Shown here: piece after piece, positions 47,695-59,039 of the stretch
Layout: each line of letters opens with the position of its first letter
Position numbering within the stretch: position 1 is the first letter of the stretch
Origin: Odontesthes bonariensis
Lineage: Eukaryota; Chordata; Actinopteri; Atheriniformes; Atherinopsidae
Direction of reading: 5' to 3'
NCBI RefSeq assembly: GCF_027942865.1
Contig: NC_134509.1
Coordinates: 30,698,197-30,762,196, forward strand
Length of the DNA: 64,000 nucleotides
The notes under the pieces: generated by a model
Seen by the model: the letters and a program-made list of their open reading frames with translations, nothing else
Told to the model about the DNA's origin: nothing
Database searches by the model: none
Position numbers and translations under genes: made by a program

Positions 47695-48858
47695 ACCTGG
47701 GCCTAAGCTGAGAGCAGCCGTGGAGAGGGACATCTATGAGGGTGTCCTCCTGAAACTGACAAAGCCTGACCAGCACCACAAGTCCAAGAGTGATCTCATA
47801 GATGCCCTGTGCCAGTGCATCACTTCTAGGTTTGCCGATGTAAACAGTGGTGTCCTGAAGAAAATGCGACTGCAACATTTCCAGTGCTGGCCAGAGACAG
47901 ACACAAGTGCAGGTAAGTAATTAAAATGTAATGAACAAATATATACCTATTTTATGTTTTAAGACAACTCTGATTTTGAATTTGAGTACAGCCTCCAGGT
48001 CCCTCCTCCTTCCTCCACTTCTGCTTTCTAAGCCCCTCCCCACAGATATAAATATAACAAATATAACACAAAAATAGTAACAGTCTGCAGCTTTAACTTT
48101 GTATCAATGTTTTTCCCCTTTGTTCTCAGATTTTGGTGATGATGACATGGACTAGGTTATTAGTCACTTCCGACCCCTTCTACTGACAGCTGGAGTGGAT
48201 ATCGACTTGATACCAGATCAATGGACCATTCTGAAAACACATCTTTACACTCCAGGGTTCAGCTAAGGAACTGTTGAATGAAGTTTAATAAAATGAAGTT
48301 TAAGAAAAACATCTGATGATCCTTAAAGGGCATGTGATGACCTTAGGTGACCAAAAGGGCTATGGGTCAATTTACAGCGGAATTACTCTTTAACGATAGT
48401 CTTGAGTCTCTGAGTAGGTAATTTGTTAAAAGGTACAATCCAAAAGGTGATGCCATCGTTTACTAACTAAATTTGCATTTGAAAAATTGTTTTTCATGTG
48501 CTTGAAAGTCATTACAGTTTTTACCCATTGCTTGAACACTATAGACACATGCTTAAACCAAAGTAACATAACTTGAAGTTGTTGTTACTATACCTTAAAC
48601 AAAGTGTAACCATGCCTTGAACAAAAGCGCCTCTGTGCACTTTAGTTGCAATTCTGCAACACACTTGCTCCTGAACAATACACACTATTTCATACATAAG
48701 ACACTTCGTTCAAAAATGAAATCTCAGGGTACCATTGGGAAAACACATCTATTCAAAATACAAAACACACTGGGTAATTGAAAACACTTGGACACACACC
48801 TGAAAATACTTAATTACAAAACTGAACACCAATCAGCCAGCTACAAAAAGGCCTCAGT

Positions 48859-50460
48859 TACAGTTTTTGCCCGTTGCTTGAACACATTTTGCAAAACTTC
48901 GCTCATTGTGCCAAAACTCTACACACAAGCAAATAAGACACAACACTGGGAAATAAACCATTCACATCTGTGTCAACTGCAAACTCTGCTATCAAAACTT
49001 AACAATCCTTTGTCAAAATGTCACTCTGATGACAAAATGATACCCACTTGCATCATATGAATACACTTTCAGATCAGCAGCAACACACTAGTCTACTTTA
49101 TATAAAACACTGCAGTCTTTCGTTTTCACTGTTTTTATTCAGTTCCACAGAAGGCACTTTTTCACAACAACAACAAAATGAAATAGTCAATACTAAATAC
49201 TCTATACCAAAAGTAAAACAAACAATACACTATCGTAAACAAAGAAAAACACTATTGTGCATAATTGCGCTCATGGATCCTGCCGTCTGTTGGGGTCGGG
49301 CCACAGGATCTCATCGACATCACAAGCGATGTCTTCTCTTGCCAAGCATCGCGGGAAATATCGCCTTGTGTGCCTAATCCAGCCATGGATGGACCTTACG
49401 GCAATGTCTCGCAGGCCTGTTCCATTGCCTGCAGAAGAGGCATGCGGTCATCTTCAATGGGGTTTAGAAATGGCGAGTAAGGGGGCAAGTACACAACTTC
49501 AAACTGATCATGATGGGCGAACCAGTTCCGGACCAGAGCAGCCCGATGAAAGGCTGTGCAGCTCCATCCATGTCCAACATTCTCTGTAACAAAAAATACA
49601 TATTGTGGATGGCATTACTCAAAGCACACAACTACAGTACTACACATACAGAACCGCCCCACCCACCCACACAGGTGCCTGTGTAGCTTTCTGAATGTAT
49701 CTATGTGGTACTGATCCAATGGTACATATTCACTGGACAGCACCCATTCTGTATTGTAAATGTAAAGGACTGTTACACTTACCTGTACATATAAATGTCG
49801 AAGTCCTATGACCCTGACACTGTTCCTCTGAAATGGGACCCTGTACAGTTGTTTCATGGTCATGTTGTGCTTTACTAAAATGCGTCGGATAGTGGTTATG
49901 CTAACTCGATTGATATTGTTGAACACTTCCTCATCTGCAATTATTTGTTGCTGTAGCTGGTGGAGACGGATTGCATTGTTTGCTCGGACGAGGTTCACAA
50001 TGGCAAGTTCCTGCTGTTGAGTGAACAGGCGTTGGCGTCCACCCCCAGGAGGTCTTCTAGCCATTCTGTAGAAAAATGCAACCACAAATTTAAAGTACTG
50101 TATATACTGTACTTTACTGTTTATACCATACACAGTACTGAAACATCTCAACACGTTATCACGGTATGTTTCTCAAAACTAGAACAACACAAAACATCAG
50201 CCACCATGCAATACAGTACATGTGATACGGTAATGTGATATGGTACAGTACTGAGTAGAGTAGAGAGTTGAAGACATACCTGTTTTCTTGTCGGAATGTC
50301 CTCATTATGGATGCAACCGTGAAACGGCTCAGATTAGGATGGACTCTCTGCCCAGCTTCCCTTGCAGTCAGGCCATGATTGATGACATGGTCCACCAAAG
50401 TTGCTCTGATGTCATCAGAAATTATTGTCCTTGCATGGCCTCTTCGACCACGTCCTCCTC

Positions 50461-50497
<37 letters not shown>

Positions 50498-50917
50498 TCC
50501 TCTTCCTCTTCCTCTACCTCTGCCTCTAGCTCTCCCTGCCTCCATGCTTGCAAAGTTCTCAAAATGGCTTAACTGAGGCCTTTTTGTAGCTGGCTGATTG
50601 GTGTTCAGTTTTGTAATTAAGTATTTTCAAGTGTGTGTCCAAGTGTTTTCAATTACCCAGTGTGTTTTGTATTTTGAATAGATGTGTTTTCCCAATGGTA
50701 CCCTGAGATTTCATTTTTGAACGAAGTGTCTTATGTATGAAATAGTGTGTAGTGTTCAGGAGCAAGTGTGTTGCAGAATTGCAACTAAAGTGCACAGAGG
50801 CGCTTTTGTTTAAGGCATGGTTACACTTTGTTTAAGGTATAGTAACAACAACTTCAAGTTATGTTACTTTGGTTTAAGCATGTGTCTATAGTGTTCAAGC
50901 AATGGGTAAAAACTGTA
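48859..50917 (-). mobile_element. Tc1/mariner-like element A, nested in copy B in reverse
   Basis: 48861-50915, flanked by the TA of copy B's CAGTTAAGCC. Minus-strand order: 5' end at 50915, ATG at 50545 (MEAGRARGRGRGRGRGR), helix-turn-helix (DDIRATLVDHVINHGLTARE), the second DNA-binding part (RRPPGGGRQRLFTQQQELAI; SITTIRRILVKHNMTMKQLY), then YLPPYSPFLNPIE near 49470. The segment holding the first two catalytic Asp (present in copy B) is deleted, and the ARWK-type region after the Glu is missing. The two copies are otherwise close to identical. Confidence 0.88.
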
Positions 50918-50962
50918 AGCCATTTTGAGAACTTTGCAAGCATGGAGGCAGGGAGAGCTAGT

Positions 50963-51136
50963 GGCAGAGGCAGAGGCAGAGGCAGAGGCAGAGGCAGAGG
51001 CAGAGGCAGAGGCAGAGGCAGAGGCAGAGGCAGAGGCAGAGGCAGAGGCAGAGGCAGAGGCAGAGGCAGAGGCAGAGGCAGAGGCAGAGGCAGAGGCAGA
51101 GGCAGAGGCAGAGGCAGAGGCAGAGGCAGAGGCAGA
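50963..51136 (+). repeat. (GGCAGA)29 hexamer array coding an RG tract
   Basis: Twenty-nine uninterrupted hexamers inside the first transposase exon of copy B, translated as Arg-Gly repeats. The hexamer length keeps the frame. Copy A has a shorter mixed tract (50465-50530) at the same place. Confidence 0.97.
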
Positions 51137-53262
51137 GGTCGAAGAGGCCATGCAAGGACAATAATTTCTGATGACATCAGAGCAACTTTGGTGGACCATG
51201 TCATCAATCATGGCCTGACTGCAAGGGAAGCTGGGCAGAGAGTCCATCCTAATCTGAGCCGTTTCACGGTTGCATCCATAATGAGGACATTCCGACTAGA
51301 AAACAGGTATGTCTTCAACTCTCTACTCTACTCAGTACTGTACCATATCACATTACCGTATCACATGTACTGTATTGCATAGTGGCTGATGTTTTGTGTT
51401 TTGTGTTGTGTTAGTTTTGAGAAACATACCGTGATAACATGTTGAGATGTTTCAGTACTGTGTATGGTATAAACAGTAAAGTACAGTATATACAGTACTT
51501 TAAATTTGTGGTTGCATTTTTCTACAGAATGGCTAGAAGACCTCCTGGGGGTGGACGCCAACGCCTGTTCACTCAACAGCAGGAACTTGCCATTGTGAAC
51601 CTCGTCCGAGCAAACAATGCAATCTGTCTCCACCAGCTACAGCAACAAATAATTGCAGATGAGGAAGTGTTCAACAATATCAATTGAGTTAGCATAACCA
51701 CGCATTTTAGTAAAGCACAACATGACCATGAAACAACTGTACAGGGTCCCATTTCAGAGGAACAGTGTCAGGGTCATAGGACTTCGACATTTATATGTAC
51801 AGGTAAGTGTAACAGTCCTTTACATTTACAATACAGAATGGGTGCTGTCCAGTGAATATGTATCATTGGATCAGTACCACATAGATACATTCAGAAAGCT
51901 ACACAGGCACCTGTGTGGTGGGGTGGGGCGGTTCTGTATGTGTAGTACTGTAGTTGTGTGCTTTGAGTAATGCCATCCACAATATGTATTTTTTGTTACA
52001 GAGAATGTTGGACATGGATGGAGCTGCACAGCCTCATGAAATTATTTACATCGACGAGGCTGGATTCAATCTGATCAAAAATTGACGAGGGGACGTAATA
52101 TAATTGGCCAAAGGGCAATTGTACACGTCCCGGGGCAGCGCGGGGGAAATATCACAATGTGTGCCGCCATTAGCCTTCAAGGGCTACTGCACCATCATGC
52201 CAAACTGGGTCCCTATAACACGCAACACATCATAACATTTCTAGATACACTTCATGATGCGGTTGTACAGAACAGACCAGAGCAGCCCAGGTTTGTTGTG
52301 TGGGATAACGTTAGTTTCCATCGGGCACACAAGGCAATATTTCCCACGATGCTTGGCAAGAGAAGACATCGCTTGTGATGTCGATGAGATCCTGTGGCCC
52401 GACCCCAACAGACGGCAGGATCCATGAGCGCAATTATGCACAATTGTGTTTTTCTTTGTTTACGATAGTGTATTGTTTGTTTTTATTTTTGGTATAGAGT
52501 ATTTAGTATTGACTATTTCATTTTGTTGTTGTTGTGAAAAAGTGCCTTCTGTGGAACTGAATAAAAACAGTGAAAACGAAAGACTGCAGTGTTTTATATA
52601 AAGTCGACTAGTGTGTTGCTGCTGATCTGAAAGTGTATTCATATGATGCAAGTGGGTATCATTTTGTCATCAGAGTGACATTTTGACAAAGGATTGTTAA
52701 GTTTTGATAGCAGAGTTTCAAGTTGACACAGATGTGAATGGTTGATTTCCCAGTGTTGTGTCTTATTTGCTTGTGTGTAGAGTTTTGGCACAATGAGCGA
52801 AGTTTTGCAAAATGTGTTCAAGCAACGGGCAAAAACTGTAAAAGTGCATACCGTAACATCTCATTTTGTATTGTCTATCTGACCCTGCAACAGGGACCTT
52901 TGAGAAGACGTGGCCTACAGTCAACAGAATGCTGCGCCATGAGTGTCCTGACGTCCTAGATCTGTTTGGTTTGATGCCCTCCTCACCATTCCAACAAGTA
53001 CAGCTGACTGTGAGAGGGGGTTTAGTGTTATGAAGCAGGCAAAGAGTGACTGGCGCTCAAGCCTGAAAGGGGAGACACTTGCTGACCTCTTGAAAACACA
53101 ATTGTGCTCACCAGACATCAAAGACTTCGACCCACGCAAAGCCATAGAAATCTGGCATGGTGACAGTTTGCGCACACGCCGGCCACACTTTGTAAGAAAA
53201 GGGAAAAATGGAAATGATTTAGATGCGTCCGAAGACAGTTCAGAGAGCTCGGACGATCTTTA

Positions 53263-53714
53263 AGCATTTCACAGTCCCCTCATAATTAGTCTCTGTATAT
53301 AGTTTTGTCTTTAATTTTGTGCATTATCTGCACTAAAACATGATTAGAAAGTTGTAAAATATTTCCATTTTTGTAGATTCAGGGTTCACATGAATATAAA
53401 TCAGTTTTAAAGTTATTTTTTTATGTACAAAAAATGTGACCATGAATAGTATGTGAGGGTTGAGGAGTAATGAAATGTTAGAATAAGTTTTGTATGTACA
53501 TAAGTTTAATGATTGTAATTATTTTAATTGGATATACATTCCCAATTTCACTGTAAAATGAATGTAAAGCTTTAGTTAATAAATTGATCAAATGAATTCA
53601 GTGGCTCTCATCTGTCTTTTTTGCACGGAAAAATATGTGGCTAGTGGAAATTCTGATTGGCTGGTAACTTCAGAAACTTACTAGCCACATTGGCTGGTGA
53701 TCAAAAAAGTTAAT
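53263..53714. other. 3' part of the large hAT
   Basis: Downstream of the hATC stop. 53625-53710 contains paired 'gtggctagt'/'actagccac' and 'gattggctgg'/'ggctggtgatc' segments typical of subterminal hAT repeats. Confidence 0.5.
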
Positions 53715-53929
53715 TTAGAGCCCTGATCAGAACACATATCTAGGGTAGGCTACTCAACAGAACATCAGGACATCTTGGTCTACTGTAATTGGTCCTCCAT
53801 GTACTTCCATACAGATGGCTCAACTGAGAAGGCACGCCTGTTCACAAGTTGTGGTTCCGACATGAGGCACAGAATCTGCCAATCCCCATACCAGTTGATG
53901 TCATCACGAGGACTTGGCCAAAATTCAAT

Positions 53930-55849
53930 TCATTTTTATTTATATAGCGCCAAATACAACAAATGTCATCTCAAGTCACTTAGATAGTAAGTCCAATTCA
54001 AGCCAATTGGAATTCAATTAATTAATAATAATCATAATTCATTAAATAATCCAATTCGTTCATATAGAGCCAATTCAAAAACAATTTCCTAGCTAAGAAA
54101 ACCAACAGATTGCACTGAAAACTTTTTGTTTTTCGGTCCAATCTCCCGGCCTGAGCGTGCCTGAGGCGACTGTGGAGAGAAACGACTCCCTTTTAACAGG
54201 AAGAAACCTCTGGCAGAACCAGACTCAGGAAGGGTGGCCATCCGCCTCGACCAGCTGGGGTTTGAGAAGACAGAAAGGGGGGGAGGGAGGGAGGGGGGGG
54301 GGGGGGAGGGAGGGAGGGGGGGGGGGGGGGGGGGGCGCAGCGGCGGCGGCGGCGGCACTGTAACACCATTCAAAGGATATCTGTTGGAACAGGGAAACAC
54401 GAGTTAATGACCACAATAATATCACATATACATAAAGAGAGTAAAGTGAGGAAAGGTGTGACAGATGAGGCCCCCCAGCAGTCTAGGCCTATAGCTGCTT
54501 AACTATGGGATGTTTCAGGATTACCTGAGCCATCCCTATTCAAGGTAAACACAAGAAACTTGTGCTAACGAAAAAATAAATAATAAAATAAAGGACCAGA
54601 CTCAGTGAGTAATTCCCTATACTCCCTATATAGATCTGCTCCTCACACCACAACAACCATCTTTTTACAGCCACAAGCTACCTCAGCCTCTCACCAACTG
54701 CACACCAGTCACAGCGGGGTGGGGATGCAAACCCTGGTTCGGGTAGGGGGAGAAATAAAAGAGGTAAGATTAGCGGGAATGGGATTCAAACCCTGGTTCG
54801 GGTAGGGGGTAATGAAAGTATAGAGGGTGCCAGAGGTGGAGGCAGAACAAGACACACTAGCAGACACACTATCAGATTCAACAGACCTAACTATAAGCTT
54901 TATAAAAAAGGAAAGTTTTAAGCCTGGTCTTAAAAGTGGAAAGGGTGTCTGCTTCCCGGACATTTACTGGCAGCTTATTCCACAATAGAGGGGCCTGATA
55001 ACTGAAGGCTCTGCCTCCCATTCTACTTTTAGAAACTCTGGGAACCTCAAGTAAACCTGCAGTTTGGGAACGAAGTGCTCTGTTAGGAAAATATCTTGCA
55101 ATGAGATCTTTAAGATATGATGGAGCTCGGTCATTAAGAGCTTTATATGTAAGGAGAAGAATCTTAAATTCTATTCTGAATTTAACAGGGAGCCAATGAA
55201 GAGAAGCTAAAACTGGAGAAATATGATCTCTCCTGTTAGTTCTCATCAAAACTCTGGCTGCAGCATTTTGGATCAACTGAAGGCTTTTCAGAGAATATGT
55301 GGGACAGCCCAATAATAAAGAATTACAGTAGTCCAATCTTGAAGTAACAAATGCATGAATTAGTTTTTCTGCATCACTCTGAGACAAGATGTTCCTGATT
55401 TTAACAATATTACGAAGGTGAAAGAAGGCAGTCCTAGAAACCTGTTTTATATGCGAGTCAAATGATAAGTTCTGGTCAAAAATAACTCCAAGGTTCCTCA
55501 CTGTAGAACTAGAAGCCAAGGAAATACCATCTAGAGTAACTATATAGCTAGACAATTTCTCCCTGAAACGCTCAGGTCCAAAGATAACGACTTCAGTTTT
55601 GTCTGAATTTAGAAGCAGACAGTTCTGAGTCATCCAGGTCTTTATGTCTTTAAGACATGCTTGTAGTCTGACCAACCTATTGGGTTCATCTGGTTTTATA
55701 GATAAGTACAGCTGAGTATCATCAGCATAGCAATGGAAATTTATGCCATGCTGTCTAATAATGTTACCAAATGGAAGCATGTATAAAGTGAAAAGAATCG
55801 GTCCAAGCACAGAACCCTGTGAAACTCCATGACTTACTCTATGTATCAT
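53930..55849 (-). mobile_element. 5'-truncated L2 LINE
   Basis: The minus strand encodes 320 codons of reverse transcriptase without a stop: VSQGSVLGPILFTLYMLPFG, the catalytic FHCYADDTQLYLS box, LNSDKTEVVIFGP, then KLIHAFVTSRLDYCNSLLLG, LHWLPVKFRIEFKILLLTYK and the usual L2 end (MGGRAFSYQAPLLWNKLPVN). The 3' UTR continues to 'tttatatagcgccaaatac' at about 53940. The element sits inside the unclassified transposase gene and replaces part of it. A clean frame implies recent insertion. Confidence 0.92.
54277..54358. repeat. G-rich low-complexity tract with (GGC)n
   Basis: (GGGA)n-like and long G runs followed by GCGGCGGCGGCGG inside the L2 3' UTR. Likely to form G-quadruplexes. Confidence 0.9.
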
Positions 55850-56504
55850 AGTCGATATGTATAAGACACTCAGTGCTCCTCAGGTCGTTTTGAATCTTAC
55901 GGTAAACGTCATACTGCCATTTGATGTTAAAAATATGGCGCCTGAATTGGAAAAGGCTGTTGTGGAACTGTGTGCTTAGTTCATCCTCTGACGTTTCCAA
56001 CACCTTCTTGATGGTAATTGTTGAGATTTTGTCATCTCTTTTTATTTTCTCAGTGGTCCACTGGCAAAAAGTGACACCATCTTGTCCAGGAGATCGCATC
56101 ATGGGCTGACATGTATAAAGGCATTCCCTGCACTCCCCATATGCACAGGCCTTCACTTTGGTATCACACATGGTTTCCTGAGCCAGTTGTTCAATATCTC
56201 GGTGAGGCAGCAACCCACAGCTCTTTAAAGCATCCGTCATGAATTGCAAGTTCTCAAGTTTCTTGCATAAACATGGATCCCGGTCAGAGGGTGAAGGGCT
56301 TACCACCCAAAATGGTTTGCAGCGGCAAAATGTGGTGTAAGACACTTTTACCAGGTTCTCAGACAAAAATTTCTGGTACAAATTTTTTCTTGTGTCAGTT
56401 AACAACCTCTTCTGCATCTTCTTCTTTCGCAGTGTAATGGTTTGCTTGCGACCGGTTGTCATTCGGCTGACATCATCTCGCAGGAAAAAATATGTAATGT
56501 TGTC

Positions 56505-56882
56505 TTAAAGGTGGGGTATGAGATGTTTTCTGGAGCATTTTTTATCATATTGTCTGAAAACCTCCTCACGACCCCATTGCACCCACTAAAATAGAATGTT
56601 TGGAAAAAAAATAATCTTTTAGTCCATTGTAGAGGGTGTAGCAAGAGGAAATGTCTGACCAATAGAAGTAATGATGGGAGTTACTTCTATTGGATTCTGA
56701 CACGCCAATCAACCGTCAGCCCCCCTCACCCCTCCCCCCTGCGCGTTCACAGACTCGTGACTCGTTCATGTGTTTTGAAGGCGTGTTTTCGAGGGGTGGG
56801 CAGAAGGGAGAGGCAAGGTTGTGTATTTTCAAAAATATAGCTTGCAGGAACCGTTTTTCCAAGATCTCATACCCCACCTTTA
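56505..56882. mobile_element. 370-bp TTAA-flanked MITE inside a coding exon
   Basis: 56509-56878 between TTAA repeats. Terminal inverted repeats AGGTGGGGTATGAGATGTT / AGGTGGGGTATGAGATCTT resemble those of the elements at 22421 and 25958. It has a perfect 13-bp-arm hairpin (56659-56693, CCAATAGAAGTAA). It interrupts the exon of the unclassified transposase gene just after HQMQ. Confidence 0.9.
56659..56693. repeat. CCAAT-based hairpin of the MITE
   Basis: CCAATAGAAGTAA, a 9-nt loop, then the exact complement TTACTTCTATTGG. Confidence 0.9.
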
Positions 56883-58333
56883 ACTGCATTTGATGGACAC
56901 TTCTTCTTCTGCCACTGTAGGTGAGATTGCCAGGAGGATGTATGGCTCTCTTCTTCGAGTACCCAAAAGCTGACCTGGCATAGTTTTGGAGCTTGTACTT
57001 TTTCACTATGTTTCCAGTGACAACTTTAGCAATCAGCTGCTTTTCCTTGTTTGCATTTGATTTTTTGTATTTGGATCTGATATCTTCCACTAAAGCAGCA
57101 TGAAAAAGTAGAGCCTTTTTGACAGGAGACCTGACCTTCTGACGGCCCAACAAAGCTTTTACAGCTGTACGTGGTGACGTGGTGGAAGCTCCTTCTTTCT
57201 TAGCCCTCTGATATCTCTTTTTGTATTTCTGCGCTTTGGCTCTCTCCTTTGCCAGGATTGCCTCCAATTCAGCTATCTTAATTTTCGGTTTCTTCTTTGC
57301 ACTCCTTCGCATACTTTCCCCTCTGCGTCTTTGTCTGGAAAACAAGATAATTATAAGGATTTTCTTTAAACATATCAATTTTTTTATATCATGACTTTAC
57401 CTTTCTATACATACTTTTCTCCCTACTCTTTTCTCACTTTCATTCCCTGTTTTCATTTCATTACATTTCATTTCACACCCCATTGTAATGACCCTATCTG
57501 TCTGTCTGTGTCTGTCCTTCCGCAGTATGTGTACACTCTGGGGGGGGTGTAGAAGAAGTGCTAAAACTTTCCAGGGGTTGTATGTGTGGGTACTATGAAC
57601 TGTGCTGGCAGAAATGGGGAGGAGGTATGCCTGGTATGCCTGGAGGAGGTATACCTGTATGTGAGTGCATGAGGTATTGGGCTTTAAGTGTGTATGTGCT
57701 GTAAAACATAGAGGGCACAAAACTAGAGAGAACTAAGAGAAAATGTGCCTTACACCCACTCTTGGGCAAATGTTCACACAAGTTGCCTGCGCGCAGTATT
57801 GGCCAAGGAGCCAGGTTCCCTTCTGTATTCTCCCCTCCCACCTCCCTCTCATTATATTTGAGATGTAATGAAAAATCCTTAATCTCTTACTATCTTGACA
57901 ACTTCTAACCCGGAGGGCCGTGGCTCGGGCTGAGTTTCAGGAGTGCCGGGTCGTTTCTCTGACAAAAGCAAAGCGCTGGCCCTGGACTTTGCCCTGGCTG
58001 CTTTTTTTGCCTCTCTCCACTTCTTTCTTTTTGCCCTCTTCTCTCGCTCACTCAGCTCATCAACCCCCTTTTTCTTTCCAGTGTCTCTGTCCTTCTTCCA
58101 CCTGACCCTCTCTTTTTCAAGATACTGACTTCTTCTGTCAGGGTCAGCATCACGGCGCTCCCGGTAGCGTTTGGCTATTTCAGCTCCTCTTTGACTCATA
58201 ACTAAAACAGACACAAGACACCCTTAAACCAGCAGTCTGACTTCAATTGTTATTGTTAACAAATGGTGTGTATAATGTTATTTTATTACATTATTATTGT
58301 CATTATAGTCAAAAAACTATCCACCTGTCATGC

Positions 58334-58547
58334 ATCATGTCCACCCTATCAGGGAAGTATTAATGACAGGGTGGACAACGATAGGGTGGACATTTTTAGC
58401 TAAGATTAGCAATTGATAAGCACATGGGGGCCCCTCAGCTAGCAGAGATAACAGTAGTGAAGGTGACCTCAAAATAAATATGACAATATTTAAACATTTT
58501 GAAAAATAATAATATTTTTTAATATATCCCCATGATAGGGTGGACAT
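58334..58547. repeat. Cluster of AGGGTGGACA motifs upstream of the transposase-like gene
   Basis: AGGGTGGACA occurs at about 58368, 58384 and 58538 and inverted (TGTCCACCCT) at 58338. A further copy lies at about 61385, beyond the Tc1-like insertion. Spaced repeats just before the first exon could be subterminal binding sites of that element. Confidence 0.6.
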
Positions 58548-59039
58548 GTTACAGTTTTTCTCAGTCGCTTTTGGACAATTCTCAGATCAGAGTTGCAATT
58601 CTCAAAACTACGTGTTCAATTGTCACATCATTGTGTCACTTGTGCACATCAAACAAGCAGTTTCTCATTTCTTTCAGCAAGTTGCCAATGCTTTGGCACA
58701 TCCATGCACATGATTATGTACAATTCTCTGCTGTTTCCTACATTATCAATTGCTTTTGTCATGTTGATCAGAATGTATTGTACAGGTCTCTGTTGAATAG
58801 TCTCAACCCCCACAACATTAAGGCATTAGTTCATCGTATAGGTCTTTACATGCAAAATGGTTGAACAAGTTGTCATAATATGTCAAGCATATTTCTATGC
58901 ATTTCCATTAGACTTTTGTTCAAAATCTGTCTTGAATTGGTAAATTGCTCCCAGGTGAATGTTGACTTTCTCTAACGACCAATCAACTGGCAAATATATA
59001 TATAGCTGGAGCACAACACAATGTTTCAATGTCTGACAA

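Larger units (their letters stand above)
48513..52840 (+). mobile_element. Tc1/mariner-like element B, interrupted by copy A of the same family
   Basis: CAGTTTTTACCCATTGCTTG begins at 48515 after a TA. The 3' end is at 52838 (inward CAGTTTTTGCCCGTTGCTTG), followed by TA. The element runs 48515-48858, is split by copy A (48861-50915), and resumes at 50918. Transposase exons: 50942-51306 (RG-rich head plus helix-turn-helix), 51528-51802 and ~52002-52380 (YIDEAGFNL, HVPGQRGGNITM, VWDNVSFHRA). In-frame stops and an internal deletion after the second Asp, which removes the catalytic Glu block, make it inactive. Confidence 0.88.
38564..53262 (+). pseudogene. Decayed hAT transposase gene (ZNF862/KIAA1586-like)
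   Basis: Exons: possible start 38564-38727 (MKRHKPIFEYFKAKLV); 39046-39496 with a TTF-type finger (NSKWLTGREWLVYD, CQDC, VGTNNFKVEAVKDHE) ending FTDFTWMC; 46229-46934 with DVKFMSVMSDGSMDSA, VAITTDGAAVMTG and GIHCMAHRLELAF; 47181-47407; 47695-47912; 48130-~48265; 52894-53262 with the hATC dimerisation block (VRGGFSVMKQAKSDWRSSL) and stop. Introns have GT/AG ends in matching phase. A frame slip near 39207 and stops near 46692 (a CGA-to-TGA type change) and 48154 indicate decay. Domesticated relatives are host genes, but this copy looks dead. Confidence 0.82.
38564..53725 (+). mobile_element. ZNF862-like hAT transposon, expanded by nested insertions
   Basis: Exons of one hAT transposase are spread over ~14 kb on the plus strand and splice in phase. 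Two introns hold other transposons (P-like element at 39.95-46.06 kb; Tc1/mariner-like pair at 48.5-52.8 kb). The likely right end is TTAGAGCCCTG at 53715-53725, a typical hAT terminus (CAGGGCTCTAA read inward). The left end is not certain, so the left limit given is the first plausible ATG. Confidence 0.75.
53735..58205 (-). pseudogene. Unclassified transposase-like gene, multi-exon, broken
   Basis: Minus strand. First exon 58196-57890: MSQRGAEIAKRYRERRDADP ... LSEREKRAKRKKWREAKKAA, very basic. Second exon ~57340 to 55850: ELEAILAKERAKAQKYKKRY coiled coil, SPVKKALLFHAALVEDIRSK, IAKVVTGNIVKKYKLQNYAR, then after a TTAA element KVSYTTFCRCKPFWVVSPSP, Cys clusters (CDTKVKACAYGECREC) and STECLIHIDYD. 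An L2 starts exactly there. Beyond the L2, 53940-53770 still reads WPSPRDDINWYGDWQILCLM, which fits the protein's C-terminal end. I recall similar repeated proteins in fish and invertebrate genomes, annotated only as uncharacterised. A transposon gene is likely, but I cannot name the superfamily. Confidence 0.6.

Noticed and set aside
50854-51247. Long Pro-Leu, Ser-Ala and Glu-Ala repeat frames
   Set aside because: Other-frame readings of the (GGCAGA)29 array; only the RG frame continues into a conserved helix-turn-helix.
54721-54810. Repeated 'ccctggttcgggtagg' resembling a tRNA T-arm
   Set aside because: No cloverleaf, no A box at the right distance, and it lies in the L2 3' UTR as a small tandem duplication.
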